The position numbers and the translations under genes were made by a program. The notes under the pieces are model-generated. The model was not told where the DNA came from. It did not search any database and saw only the letters and a program-made list of their open reading frames with translations. Positions 17,195-25,769 of a DNA stretch of 64,000 nucleotides are shown here, piece by piece. Origin of the DNA: JBHELB01 sp041859045 (GTDB taxonomy: Bacteria > Hydrogenedentota > Hydrogenedentia > Hydrogenedentales > SLHB01); assembly GCA_041859045.1 (NCBI GenBank), contig JBHELB010000060.1:34781-98780 (forward strand). Direction: 5' to 3'. The first letter of the stretch is position 1; each line of letters begins with the position of its first letter.

Positions 17195-18525
17195 GCTTTT
17201 CGCCTCGCCAATAGTTCGCGCGGGGCGTCATACACGATGCCGCGCGCGACGGCCAGCGCATCGTCCATCGTGTATTGCCCCGTCGCCGTCTTTGCCGTCA
17301 ACACCTCCGCCATGAAGCGGCGCACCATGCGCGCCTTGGCGTAGGACCACTCGACGCAATACGCGTCGCTGAAGAAGCCGATCTGTTTGTTCATCGGCAG
17401 CATGTCGAGCCGTTCCTCGATGATCTGCCGAATCGTGCCTGGGAAGAAATTATGCCACCAATATCCGGCCAGCGAGAAGTTGGGCAACTCGCGCGCCAGC
17501 GTGCATAACGACTGATTCGCGTGGCGGCTCGAGCAGAAGCACATGAAGCGCAAGCGGGGATATCGCGCCACGAGGTCGGAAAGTTCGCCGATGGTTTTCT
17601 GGCTCAGGCGGCTGGCCGATTCAAACGGCAAGGCCTCCGCACCAAGAGAGAATTGAAACACGATCCGATCGCCCTCGTCCTCGAGTTCCGCCAAGTAGTG
17701 ATTGAGGATGTAGCTCGCGTAGATGTCGCGTTCCTTTGTTCCCGCGACGGCGCGCCGCGCCAGCGCGGTGTCCATTTCCGCGTCCGTGGGCAAGGTGTAT
17801 TCCATGTCCGTGGAGATATGCTGCGCATTCGCGACGATCGAGTCATACGGGATGGTGCGCACATGATGCCGCACCGCTTCGCGCGCGTCGGCGGCCGTGC
17901 GTATCGTGCGCGGCAGCGGCGGGGCCGCGGCGCGGTCGAACGTCACCGGGATGGGCGGCTCGGGCCGTTCTTGGTTCCATGCGCGTTCGAGTTCATACAC
18001 CGGGATGTCCGGTTGCCCCCATTGCGTCCGCGCAAAGAACGCCCATTCCAGCGCATAGTCGAACAGATCGTCGTACTGCCCCGCGCCTCGCCGTAGAATT
18101 TCCGTGGATGAGCGCACGATTCCCGCGCGGCGCAAGACTTCGCGCGGCCACGCGGGGTCTTTGGCGCGCTCGGCGATACGCGCGTCGAGCGTGCGCCAGT
18201 TGGCGGCGGTTACGGGTTCGTGCCAATCGTACAGCTCGGACAAAATCGTGCGCACGCCCCAGGACATCGCGGTGTTGCGCGCCTGAGGGAGGTACGGCAG
18301 GGCTTCTTCGATACGCCGCGCGGCCTCGTCCGATGTGCGGTCCTCGGGGATGCGCGCCCCGCTCGGACAACCCGCCGCATACAAGTCGCTGATGCACATG
18401 TGATACAGCAGGACGTCGTCCAACCCGCGCGCGGCCATGTGATCCGCGTCGAGATGCGTGTGGGCGTCCACCCACCCGAAAGACAACAACCCCTCTTCCA
18501 TCGCACGAACGTCTGGATTGATCAT
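17191..18525 (-). CDS. Uronate isomerase-like amidohydrolase-superfamily protein
   Basis: 444 aa. Metal-site motif 'DAHTHLD' begins the barrel, and 'RNTAMSWGVRTILSELYDW' and 'GFFSDAYCVEWSYAKARMVRR' align by eye with the corresponding blocks of glucuronate isomerase (UxaC). The match is distant, so the substrate may be another uronate or sugar. Start at ATG 18525 follows GATGAGGA; the longer frame to 18603 adds an unrelated N-terminus. Lies between manC and hemE in the minus-strand operon, about 100 nt downstream of manC. It could supply or recycle a uronic acid for the glycan, by inference. Confidence 0.7.
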   Translation of the reverse strand: MINPDVRAMEEGLLSFGWVDAHTHLDADHMAARGLDDVLLYHMCISDLYAAGCPSGARIPEDRTSDEAARRIEEALPYLPQARNTAMSWGVRTILSELYDWHEPVTAANWRTLDARIAERAKDPAWPREVLRRAGIVRSSTEILRRGAGQYDDLFDYALEWAFFARTQWGQPDIPVYELERAWNQERPEPPIPVTFDRAAAPPLPRTIRTAADAREAVRHHVRTIPYDSIVANAQHISTDMEYTLPTDAEMDTALARRAVAGTKERDIYASYILNHYLAELEDEGDRIVFQFSLGAEALPFESASRLSQKTIGELSDLVARYPRLRFMCFCSSRHANQSLCTLARELPNFSLAGYWWHNFFPGTIRQIIEERLDMLPMNKQIGFFSDAYCVEWSYAKARMVRRFMAEVLTAKTATGQYTMDDALAVARGIVYDAPRELLARRKA

Positions 18526-18628
18526 GGAACGGTCCTCATCGGCGGAACCGCGCCCTTCCTCGCCAAGCCCCGCAAGCGCGGCATTGTACCCTAATCGGGC
18601 CACACGAGGCTACGTGGACGCCGCGGAA

Positions 18629-19759
18629 CTAGAGCTGCCGCGCGCCGTGCCGCTTCAACTCGGCGACCACATGCCGGACATCCTGGGCACGGTCCTTGGG
18701 GATGACCAGCACCGCATCGCGCGTGACGACGACGACAAGCCCCTCCACGCCGACGACCGCCGTCGCGATCTCGCGTCCGTCCACGTCGTTGTAGACAATG
18801 CACTCGCGCGAGTCGACGATGATCGGTTCGCCGTGAATGACGTTGCCGTGGGGGTCGGCGATGCGCGTCCGCTCCAGCGCCGGCCACGAGCCGACGTCGT
18901 CCCACGGGAAATCGGCGCGGACCATGATGGTATGCCGCGCATGTTCCATGAGGGCGTAGTCGATCGAAATATCTTCGAGATTCTCGAACGCCGCGCGCGC
19001 GGCATCATGATCGCCGGTGCGCAGGACTTCGGTCATCAAGGAAATGGTGTTGGCCAGTTCCGGGCGCACAGCGGCGCATTCCTCGACAAATGTCGACAAA
19101 CGCCAGAAAAACATCCCGCTATTCCAAAAATACTGACCGGAAGCGATGAAATCCTCGGCCCGTTCGCGGCTTGGCTTTTCGTGGAAGGCCCCGACCGGAT
19201 ACACCGGGACGTTGTGGCGTGTATTTGGCCAAGGCGCGACGTCGGGACGCACCTGGATATACCCAAACCCTGTGTCGGGCCGGGTCGGGGTCACGCCCAT
19301 CGTGGCCAGCGCCTTCTCGCGCGAAACCGCCTCCAGCGCCGCTTCCACCGCGCGCACAAAGGCATCGGGATCGGGCAAAAGGTGGTCGGCGGTTGTCACC
19401 GCCTGCATGATGTTCGAGCCGTCGCCGCCGTAGCGGGCGAGAATGTGCGCGGCGGCGTAGGCCAACGCGCCGGATGTATTGCGCTTAGCGGGCTCGGCGA
19501 TGACGTTCTCCGGCGGAACGCCGACCTTCGCCTCGCGGATCGGCTCGACAAGGTGCGCGCCGGTCACAATGTACACGTGTTCGGGCGGGATTACCGGGGC
19601 CAGGCGTTCGACAGCCTCCGCTAGCATGCAGCGGTCGGGCTGCGTGAGACACAGCAGTTGTTTGGGACGCGTCCGCCGCGACAGTGGCCAGAAACGCTCG
19701 CCGGAACCGCCGGCCATAATCACGCCCACATACGTCAACCCGTCGTTCGAACTCGACAT
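18629..19759 (-). CDS. manC: Mannose-1-phosphate guanylyltransferase
   Basis: 376-aa cytoplasmic enzyme making GDP-mannose from mannose-1-phosphate and GTP. The pyrophosphorylase signature 'GGSGERFWPLSRRTRPKQLL' is complete, and later 'PTRPDTGFGYIQ', 'FHEKPSRE' and 'WNSGMFFW' are typical of the family. The protein ends after the nucleotidyltransferase and short left-handed helix regions, so it lacks the phosphomannose isomerase domain of bifunctional ManC. It provides donor for the glycosyltransferases around it. Confidence 0.95.
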   Translation of the reverse strand: MSSSNDGLTYVGVIMAGGSGERFWPLSRRTRPKQLLCLTQPDRCMLAEAVERLAPVIPPEHVYIVTGAHLVEPIREAKVGVPPENVIAEPAKRNTSGALAYAAAHILARYGGDGSNIMQAVTTADHLLPDPDAFVRAVEAALEAVSREKALATMGVTPTRPDTGFGYIQVRPDVAPWPNTRHNVPVYPVGAFHEKPSRERAEDFIASGQYFWNSGMFFWRLSTFVEECAAVRPELANTISLMTEVLRTGDHDAARAAFENLEDISIDYALMEHARHTIMVRADFPWDDVGSWPALERTRIADPHGNVIHGEPIIVDSRECIVYNDVDGREIATAVVGVEGLVVVVTRDAVLVIPKDRAQDVRHVVAELKRHGARQL

Positions 19760-19787
19760 CCCGTTCTCCTTTATGCCGCGCCGTCCT

Positions 19788-20924
19788 CTATAGATCGCGC
19801 ACGTCGCCCAGCGCGTCGCGCTCGGCCTCGTGCAAGCGGCGAGCCTCCTCCTGTGCGTACTCGATATGACGTCGGGCCGCCGTGGCCATCAACACGATCA
19901 CAATCACCATAATTCCAATGCCCTGCAACAAGGCCAACACGCTGTCGGTGGCGCTGGTTGCGTTGCGCAACAGCACACCCGTCGCGCCGAGCGCGAACGC
20001 GATCAAGTAGATAAAGAACACCGCCTTGCGCTGGGAAAATCCTATCCACACCAGGCGATGGGAGAGATGATCCAGCGCGCAATGTTCGATGACTTGGCGA
20101 AGCGTGCGCGTTTCGCCGCGCAAGATCCGCGCGATGAGGATATAGGCGAAATCGAAGATCGGCACGCCGAGGATCAGGATGGGGATGGTGGCTGTGGCGA
20201 CGGGATGCTCGGACCATTCGCCCATGACCCCGAGCGCCGCGAGCGTGAACCCGAGAAAGAAACTGCCCGCGTCGCCCATAAACACGCGGGCCGGGCGGGA
20301 GTTATAGATCAGAAAACCGAGATTCGCGCCGAGCAACGCGGCCGAGAGCATGCCGAACCAGGAAAGCGAGGTCTCGGTGCCCGCCGCGAGAAACGATTGC
20401 ACGGCGATGATGAGGTAGACCCCCGCGACAATCGAAGCCACGCCGGAGGCGAGTCCGTCCATATTGTCCAGTCCGTTGAAAGCGCTGGTCACGCCGACGA
20501 TCCAGAGCAGCGTGACGACGAGGTTCAGCGGGTACCAGGGGAAGAGCTTGATGCACACGCCGTAGCGCGAGAGAACAACCGTCACGAGCACAAGGGTAAG
20601 AAACTTGTAGACTGCGGGAATGCCCCCGGCGATGTCGTCCGCCGCGCCGACGGCCATACACACAAACGCGCCGATCAGAATGCCCTGCATGGGGTAACTG
20701 AAGTAATGCGGGAGCAGGGTGGCCGCGGCAAACGCCGCGAAGATGAGCACACCGCCGCCGCGCGGCGTCGGGCGCGCATGGAGTTTGCCCTCCGTCGCGT
20801 GATCCACCACCCCGAACCGCCGCAGCAGCCAGATATAGAACGGCATACCCAGCGCCACGATCAAGAACGCCAGGCTCCCCGCCGCGATCCAGGTGCGCGG
20901 CCAATAGTGCAACCCCTCGAGCAT
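19788..20924 (-). CDS. WecA/TagO-like undecaprenyl-phosphate GlcNAc-1-phosphate transferase
   Basis: 378-aa polytopic membrane enzyme (about eleven segments) that would start lipid-linked glycan assembly by moving a sugar-1-phosphate from UDP-sugar to undecaprenyl phosphate. Key sites are visible: 'DDI' after 'VGAA', 'NGLDNMDGLASG', 'NSRPARVFMGDAGSFFLG' and the cytoplasmic 'DHLSHRLV' loop. The His-rich loop and absence of MraY-specific motifs favour WecA/TagO/WbpL over MraY; the exact sugar is not decided. First gene of the minus-strand operon, with a promoter about 30 nt upstream. Confidence 0.9.
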   Translation of the reverse strand: MLEGLHYWPRTWIAAGSLAFLIVALGMPFYIWLLRRFGVVDHATEGKLHARPTPRGGGVLIFAAFAAATLLPHYFSYPMQGILIGAFVCMAVGAADDIAGGIPAVYKFLTLVLVTVVLSRYGVCIKLFPWYPLNLVVTLLWIVGVTSAFNGLDNMDGLASGVASIVAGVYLIIAVQSFLAAGTETSLSWFGMLSAALLGANLGFLIYNSRPARVFMGDAGSFFLGFTLAALGVMGEWSEHPVATATIPILILGVPIFDFAYILIARILRGETRTLRQVIEHCALDHLSHRLVWIGFSQRKAVFFIYLIAFALGATGVLLRNATSATDSVLALLQGIGIMVIVIVLMATAARRHIEYAQEEARRLHEAERDALGDVRDL

Positions 20925-20954
20925 ACGCTCCCCTCATTCGTTGAACCCGCCGCG

Positions 20955-20984
20955 ATTCTAGCGGATTTTCGCCCGAAATGTCTG
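20955..20984 (-). promoter_or_regulatory. Promoter of the minus-strand glycan operon
   Basis: On the minus strand CAGACA (20979-20984), an 18-nt spacer and TAGAAT (20955-20960). Transcription would begin near 20948, giving a leader of about 24 nt before the WecA-like gene. Confidence 0.55.
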
Positions 20985-21264
20985 TAGCTACGCCAGAAGT
21001 TCCATGGACCGAGTGCCACGCCGATCCCCAATCGCCGGATAACTTCCAGAGAAAGCGTCAGGGGTGTTGTGTCGCGGAAAGGCTTGCCTCTAATCCGCAA
21101 AGCGGATGGCGGAACGTAACTCCGGGTGGAACGGAGCGGCGCAGCCGCGAAGTGGAGCCCGGGGGATGCGCACCCACCATCGGGTGCTCCCCTAATACCC
21201 GCCTTTGGTTGAACAGTTAGGGCCTGCGCGAGCCGCTTCGCTTTGCCCGACGGTTGGGGTTGTC
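20985..21264. repeat. Intergenic hairpin / possible REP-like element between divergent glycan arms
   Basis: No gene is supported in this gap. It holds GC-rich inverted repeats: GCGGC-GCA-GCCGC near 21137-21149, flanked by TCCGGGTGGA and TGGAGCCCGGGG, and GCACCC (21170-21175) pairing with GGGTGC (21182-21187), extendable through GGGGA/TCCCC with a bulge. The arrangement looks like a palindromic intergenic repeat unit. No second copy was found in the window, so repeat status is a guess. Confidence 0.4.
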
Positions 21265-21293
21265 TTGCCGCAGCATATGCCCTCGGGTATACT
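21265..21293 (+). promoter_or_regulatory. Promoter of lytic transglycosylase gene, probably leaderless
   Basis: TTGCCG (21265-21270), 17-nt spacer, TATACT (21288-21293). The ATG at 21301 is only seven nt after the -10, so the transcript should start at or next to the start codon. No Shine-Dalgarno is present in between. Confidence 0.65.
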
Positions 21294-21300
21294 ATTGACT

Positions 21301-22293
21301 ATGACAAGCACGCGATGGCGAACATGGGCGATGGTGTTGCCCTTTGTTTGGGGGATGGCAGCGTTTGCCGCGCCCAACGAAGGAGCGTCGCCCCCCCCAA
21401 CGCCGTCCAAGGATCCGCGCGTTAAACAACTCAAGATTGAGAGCGAGACGCTGCAGCGCCGGAAGGAGCGACTGCGCTCCAATAGCCGCATGGCCATTTT
21501 CGAAGACGATAAAGGCGTGCCGGTTTTCACAAATGTCCCTCAGAAGTACCGTAACCGCGAGGGATTCGTCGAGGTCAAGATCAAGTTCGAGCCGGTCATT
21601 ATCCCCAACCGCCTCCGAAAACTCAGTGAACGCGATCATGTCAGCGCGGGCAGCGTCTCGGAACTCGTTCGGCACTACGCGCGCATTTACGCCTTGGACG
21701 AGAACCTGGTGTACGCGGTGATCAAAGCGGAGAGCAACTTCCAGGTCGACGCGGTGTCGCGGGCGGGGGCGCGCGGACTTATGCAGCTCATGCCGGGAAC
21801 GGCCGCCGAGATGGGCGTGACGGATATCTTCGACCCCGCGCAGAACATCGGCGGCGGCACGCAGTACTTGGCGCGCATGCTCGAACTGTTCAACCGCGAC
21901 ACGAGCCTCGCGTTGGCGGCGTACAACGCCGGACCGGAAGCCGTCAAGAAGCACGGCGGCATCCCTCCCTACGCGGAGACGCGCGCGTATGTCGAGCGCG
22001 TTAAGCAATACCATCAGCAATTCGGCGGGGGAACGGTCAAGGTGCAAAACGTCCAGGTCGTTCCTGGAAACAAGGAAGCGGAGAAACAGGAACCGATCCG
22101 CGACCCGAAGTACCACACCGTGATTTTCAAGAGCGGCCTCTGGCAACTGGCGGAGTCCATCACGGATCAAGACCCGTATTACTACGTCCAGTTCGAGGGC
22201 CGCACGGCGCGCGTTCGCAAGGACCAGGTCAAGGAGATCGTCAAGCCAACGGTCGAGACGCGCCTTTCGAGAAAGGAATCGCCTGCCTCATGA
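21301..22293 (+). CDS. Periplasmic lytic transglycosylase (SLT family)
   Basis: 330 aa. Signal peptide (MTSTRWRTWAMVLPFVWGMAAFAAP), a DUF4124-like segment ('IFEDDKGVPVFTNVPQKY'), then an SLT domain at about 110-240 with catalytic Glu in 'VIKAESNFQVDAVSRAGARGLMQLMPGTA' and the conserved 'ALAAYNAGPEAV'. It cleaves peptidoglycan glycan strands to 1,6-anhydro ends. The last ~60 residues form an extra domain. ATG 21301 is chosen for the signal peptide and the promoter position; the frame is open back to 21205. Leads the plus-strand glycan arm and overlaps the next gene as ATGA. Confidence 0.9.
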   Translation: MTSTRWRTWAMVLPFVWGMAAFAAPNEGASPPPTPSKDPRVKQLKIESETLQRRKERLRSNSRMAIFEDDKGVPVFTNVPQKYRNREGFVEVKIKFEPVIIPNRLRKLSERDHVSAGSVSELVRHYARIYALDENLVYAVIKAESNFQVDAVSRAGARGLMQLMPGTAAEMGVTDIFDPAQNIGGGTQYLARMLELFNRDTSLALAAYNAGPEAVKKHGGIPPYAETRAYVERVKQYHQQFGGGTVKVQNVQVVPGNKEAEKQEPIRDPKYHTVIFKSGLWQLAESITDQDPYYYVQFEGRTARVRKDQVKEIVKPTVETRLSRKESPAS

Positions 22294-23147
22294 CCGAACG
22301 CCCTTGGGTGGTGATGCGCTCCAAGAACGACGCGGATCTGATTCGCGACACGATGGAGGCCGTGCGGAATCAGGACCGCCCATGCCGTATCATCAACATC
22401 GACAGCGGTTCGACCGACGGCACGATCGATATCATCAAGCAATACACCGACCGCCTCATCGAAATCCGTCCAGAGCAATACGTCGCGGGCTGGGTGCTCA
22501 ATCTCGGCATGAAAGAAACCGACGGAGAACACGTCGTCTTCTTGAACTCCGATGCCACGCCGACGGACAACCGTTGGCTCTCGCGATTGCTTGAGGCGCT
22601 CGATGCCCCGAAGGTGGCCGCGGTGTATGGGCGGCAGACGCCGCGACCCGACGCGTGGCCGCTTTTCGCGCGCGAGACGGACCGTGCATTCGGCCCGGAC
22701 CCGGCGGGTGCGCGCTGGGGACATTTCTTCTCGATGGCAAACAGCGCGATCCGGCGCAGCGTGTGGCAGGAGCGCCCTTTCCGCGACGAGTTGCGTTATG
22801 CCGAGGATGCGGACTGGACATATTGGGCGCGCGGCGCGGGGTATGAGGTCCGTTACGTGCCCGAGGCCGCCGCGATGCATTCGCACAACTACAGCGTGCC
22901 CGAGGCGTGCCGCCGGCAGTTCGGTGATGCCTATGCCCTCGCGGATTTGTTTCCGACGCCGCGCTGGCGCACGACCTTTGCGCATATGGTGGTGCTGTCG
23001 TCGTTGGCGGAGATCGCGCGCGACGCGAAATTCTGCCTGGGCGAAGGGCGTTGTCCACAGGCCCTGCTGCATTCGCTCGCGCTGCGCCCCGCGCAACGTT
23101 GGGGACGCTATCGCGGCTACTGGGCCGCACTGCGGAAGCGCCAATGA
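22290..23147 (+). CDS. Family 2 glycosyltransferase (rhamnosyltransferase-like)
   Basis: 285-aa cytoplasmic GT-A enzyme: 'VVMRSKNDADLIRDT' opening, 'NIDSGSTDGT', the 'FLNSDATPTD' metal site and 'EDADWTYWA' near the catalytic base position. Resembles rhamnosyltransferase-type GT2 proteins of O-antigen clusters; sugar specificity cannot be read. ATG overlaps the transglycosylase stop (ATGA) and its own stop overlaps the next start (ATGA), indicating translational coupling. Confidence 0.88.
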   Translation: MTERPWVVMRSKNDADLIRDTMEAVRNQDRPCRIINIDSGSTDGTIDIIKQYTDRLIEIRPEQYVAGWVLNLGMKETDGEHVVFLNSDATPTDNRWLSRLLEALDAPKVAAVYGRQTPRPDAWPLFARETDRAFGPDPAGARWGHFFSMANSAIRRSVWQERPFRDELRYAEDADWTYWARGAGYEVRYVPEAAAMHSHNYSVPEACRRQFGDAYALADLFPTPRWRTTFAHMVVLSSLAEIARDAKFCLGEGRCPQALLHSLALRPAQRWGRYRGYWAALRKRQ

Positions 23148-24229
23148 CGCGCCGCTTCACCCTTGACGGCAGTCCGGCACTCGAAGCGCGCATCGCCGCC
23201 GACCTCGACGCGATCCGGAACGCGGCGGAGCCTGCCGCGGAGGTGTGTCCGATTGCCGCCGTCATTCTCGGCGGCGGTTATGGCCGCGGCGAAGGCGGAG
23301 TACTGCGCGAAAACGGACGTGAAGCGGTCTATAACGATTACGATCTGTTCGTGGTGGTGCCCGACACTCCGCGCGTCCAGCGCAAGGCGCTGCAGGCACG
23401 CCTGCGCGATATCGGCGAAGCGCTTTTCCATCGCGTCGGCGTGCATGTCGATTTTGGCCCGCCGATTCAGCTCTCCGAACTGCCGCACCTGGCCTATACG
23501 CTGATGTACATGGAACTGCGCGCGGGGCATCACGTGATTTTTGGCCCGGCGGACGTGCTCGCGACGATGCCGCAGTACACGATGGAAACGCCGCCGCTCA
23601 TCGAAGGCGCGCGCCTGCTAATGAACCGGGGCACGGGACTCGTCCTTTCTCGCCGCAAACTGCGCGCGGGAATCGCAAGCGAAGAGGACCGTCAGTTCGT
23701 CGTGCGCAACATCCAGAAAGCCACACTCGCGCTGGGCGACGTAACTCTGATGCGGTATGGACAGTATTCGGCAAGCTGCATCGAACGTGGTAGGCGCTTT
23801 GCGGCGCTTTCGCCGAGCGCTTATCCTCGCGGCGATGAACTGCGCACGCGCTATGCCGAGGCGGTCGACTTCAAACTGCACCCACGGCACGACATTTTCG
23901 ACGCGGACGAACTCGCGGAGTGGCACGCGCGCGTACGACGCCTGTTTGAAGACGTACATCGTTGGTTCGAACAGGCGCGGCTCGGCGTAACCTTCACGCG
24001 CTGGGACGAGTACGCCCGACTGCCGCAGTTGGCGGCGGGCGTCGAAGGCCCGGCGTGGCGCAACGCGATCCGCAATCTGCGCGCGGGGCACTGGGGACGG
24101 CCACCGCTACACCGTCTTGCGCTTCCCAGTCTGGATCATCTGCTGCGTACGTTGCCGTCGGTGTTATACGACGTGGCCGATCCGAAATTGGAGGACCACT
24201 ACCTCCGATTCTGGGAGCGCGTGTGTTAA
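23144..24229 (+). CDS. Nucleotidyltransferase-fold protein
   Basis: 361 aa. The DNA-polymerase-beta-type nucleotidyltransferase motif is visible as 'GGGYGRGEGG' (43-52), with the acidic metal ligands in 'NDYDLFV' (64-70) and a third acidic residue likely in 'HVDFGPP'. The rest is mostly helical and not recognised. Substrate unknown; it may nucleotidylate a sugar, protein or small molecule of the glycan pathway. Start chosen at ATG 23144 because of the ATGA overlap with the GT2 gene. Confidence 0.65.
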   Translation: MTRRFTLDGSPALEARIAADLDAIRNAAEPAAEVCPIAAVILGGGYGRGEGGVLRENGREAVYNDYDLFVVVPDTPRVQRKALQARLRDIGEALFHRVGVHVDFGPPIQLSELPHLAYTLMYMELRAGHHVIFGPADVLATMPQYTMETPPLIEGARLLMNRGTGLVLSRRKLRAGIASEEDRQFVVRNIQKATLALGDVTLMRYGQYSASCIERGRRFAALSPSAYPRGDELRTRYAEAVDFKLHPRHDIFDADELAEWHARVRRLFEDVHRWFEQARLGVTFTRWDEYARLPQLAAGVEGPAWRNAIRNLRAGHWGRPPLHRLALPSLDHLLRTLPSVLYDVADPKLEDHYLRFWERVC

Positions 24230-25704
24230 GCCAAAGAAGTCGCGCGGCGTTGCTCGCGGCGATCCTCGCATCGGCGCTTTATCTACGCGTGGCAGGCCTC
24301 GCCAACGAAAGCCCCTGGGGCGACGAAGCGACCACGCTTATGCCTCTCGCGGCGGATTCGCTGGGCGGCTTCCTCAAAACGCTCTCCAAATTTCACCCTC
24401 TCTATCCCCTCTATTACGTAATCGCATATGCCTGGGCGCATGTGGTGGGCGACAGCGTACTCTCCTTGCGCATGTTGTCCGTGTTGTTCGGTCTGCTCGG
24501 CATCGTGATTGTATGGCGCACCGCCGAGCGCCTGCTGGGACCGCGCGCGGCATTGTTCACGGCGATGTTCCTGGCGTGGACGCCACTGCATATCCAGTTC
24601 AGCCAGGAGATCCGGTTCTACGCGATGTCGTGGTGCCTCGTGGCGCTGTGCTTCCATGCCTTCGTGCGACTTTGGGAGACTCCCCAGAGCAGGCTGTGGC
24701 GCATCGTATACGCGACGACCTGTGTGGCCAGCGTATTCACGCACCCCATGAGTGCGCTCGCGTTTCCCGTGCATGCCGCGCTCTGGTTGAGCGACGCCAC
24801 GCGGCGGCGGCAAGGGTATGGGTGGTTCGCCTTCCACGCGCTCACCATCGTCCTAATCGGCGCATGGACCACGCTGGCGTTTCCTGGACTGCGCGACGCG
24901 TACGGCTGGATGAATGAGGTCTTTCTCGCGCAAGCAGGTATGATGTTGGTGCAGTACGCGGGCGGGGGTGGTTTCACGGTGCGGCTCGACGCGCTCGCGC
25001 CGTTGGCGGCGGTCTGGAAGGCCGCTTTTGTGGTCATTCTGCTTGCGGCGGCGGGACGGGCGTTGTGGACACTGCGAAAGCCAGCCCCGGCCGCTTCAGA
25101 GGCGTTCGGACCTCGTCGAACCGCGGCGCTCTTGCTGCTATGGACGTTCCTGCCGCCGTTGCTGCTGGCGCTGACGTCGCTGACGCTGATCCCCTGTTTC
25201 TTGTTGCGCTATACGGGCTACGCATCGTTTGGCGCGGCGCTGCTGGTGGGCATGTTGCTTAATGCTCCAGTACGTGCACGGCGGCTCGCAGCGATCGGCG
25301 TATGCACGCTGTTGGCGACGCAAGCGCTGATGCTTCACGTGTCACGTCCGCTGCGCGCGGACTGGCGCGCGGCGGCCGCCTATATCCAACGCGAAGCGCC
25401 GAGGGCCCGTCCCGCCGTGAACAACATCACCGCGCAGTACGCGCTGGCCTACGCGCTGGGACTGCCGCTGACCAACCCCGCCCATCCCGAGGGCTTCCCC
25501 CCCATTCTCGAGTCCTCGAAGGCGCTGGAGGAGTTCTTGCACGCAACGCAAGGCCCTGTGGCCGTAGTGATCGATCCGATGTCCTCCAACTATGCCGCCG
25601 CAGCGGAGGCGGCATTCCACAATGCGAACCGCCAATTCCGCCTCCAGCAGTTTCCGGGACGTCCCGGGCGGTTGAACGTTTATTTGGCGGATGCTGCTCC
25701 GTAG
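24223..25704 (+). CDS. GT-C glycosyltransferase (PMT_2/GT39-like membrane protein)
   Basis: 493-aa membrane protein. First periplasmic loop has the GT-C acidic motif 'SPWGDEATTLMPL', then 'HPLYPLYY'; about ten hydrophobic segments follow and the C-terminus is a short soluble domain. It would transfer sugar from a polyprenyl-phosphate donor on the outer face of the membrane. GTG 24223 overlaps the stop of the nucleotidyltransferase gene by seven nt and follows GGGAG. An open frame to 23962 is ignored because it would overlap that gene by 268 nt. Confidence 0.82.
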   Translation: MLSQRSRAALLAAILASALYLRVAGLANESPWGDEATTLMPLAADSLGGFLKTLSKFHPLYPLYYVIAYAWAHVVGDSVLSLRMLSVLFGLLGIVIVWRTAERLLGPRAALFTAMFLAWTPLHIQFSQEIRFYAMSWCLVALCFHAFVRLWETPQSRLWRIVYATTCVASVFTHPMSALAFPVHAALWLSDATRRRQGYGWFAFHALTIVLIGAWTTLAFPGLRDAYGWMNEVFLAQAGMMLVQYAGGGGFTVRLDALAPLAAVWKAAFVVILLAAAGRALWTLRKPAPAASEAFGPRRTAALLLLWTFLPPLLLALTSLTLIPCFLLRYTGYASFGAALLVGMLLNAPVRARRLAAIGVCTLLATQALMLHVSRPLRADWRAAAAYIQREAPRARPAVNNITAQYALAYALGLPLTNPAHPEGFPPILESSKALEEFLHATQGPVAVVIDPMSSNYAAAAEAAFHNANRQFRLQQFPGRPGRLNVYLADAAP

Positions 25705-25769
25705 ATAGAGGTCGCTTGGAATTCTGTGCCGTTTCGTGCCATTCTCGGCGCATTGGCAGGAGTTTGACC

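Noticed and set aside
23962..24222. Upstream extension of the GT-C gene
   Set aside because: It would overlap the nucleotidyltransferase gene almost 270 nt; GTG 24223 fits the membrane-protein N-terminus.
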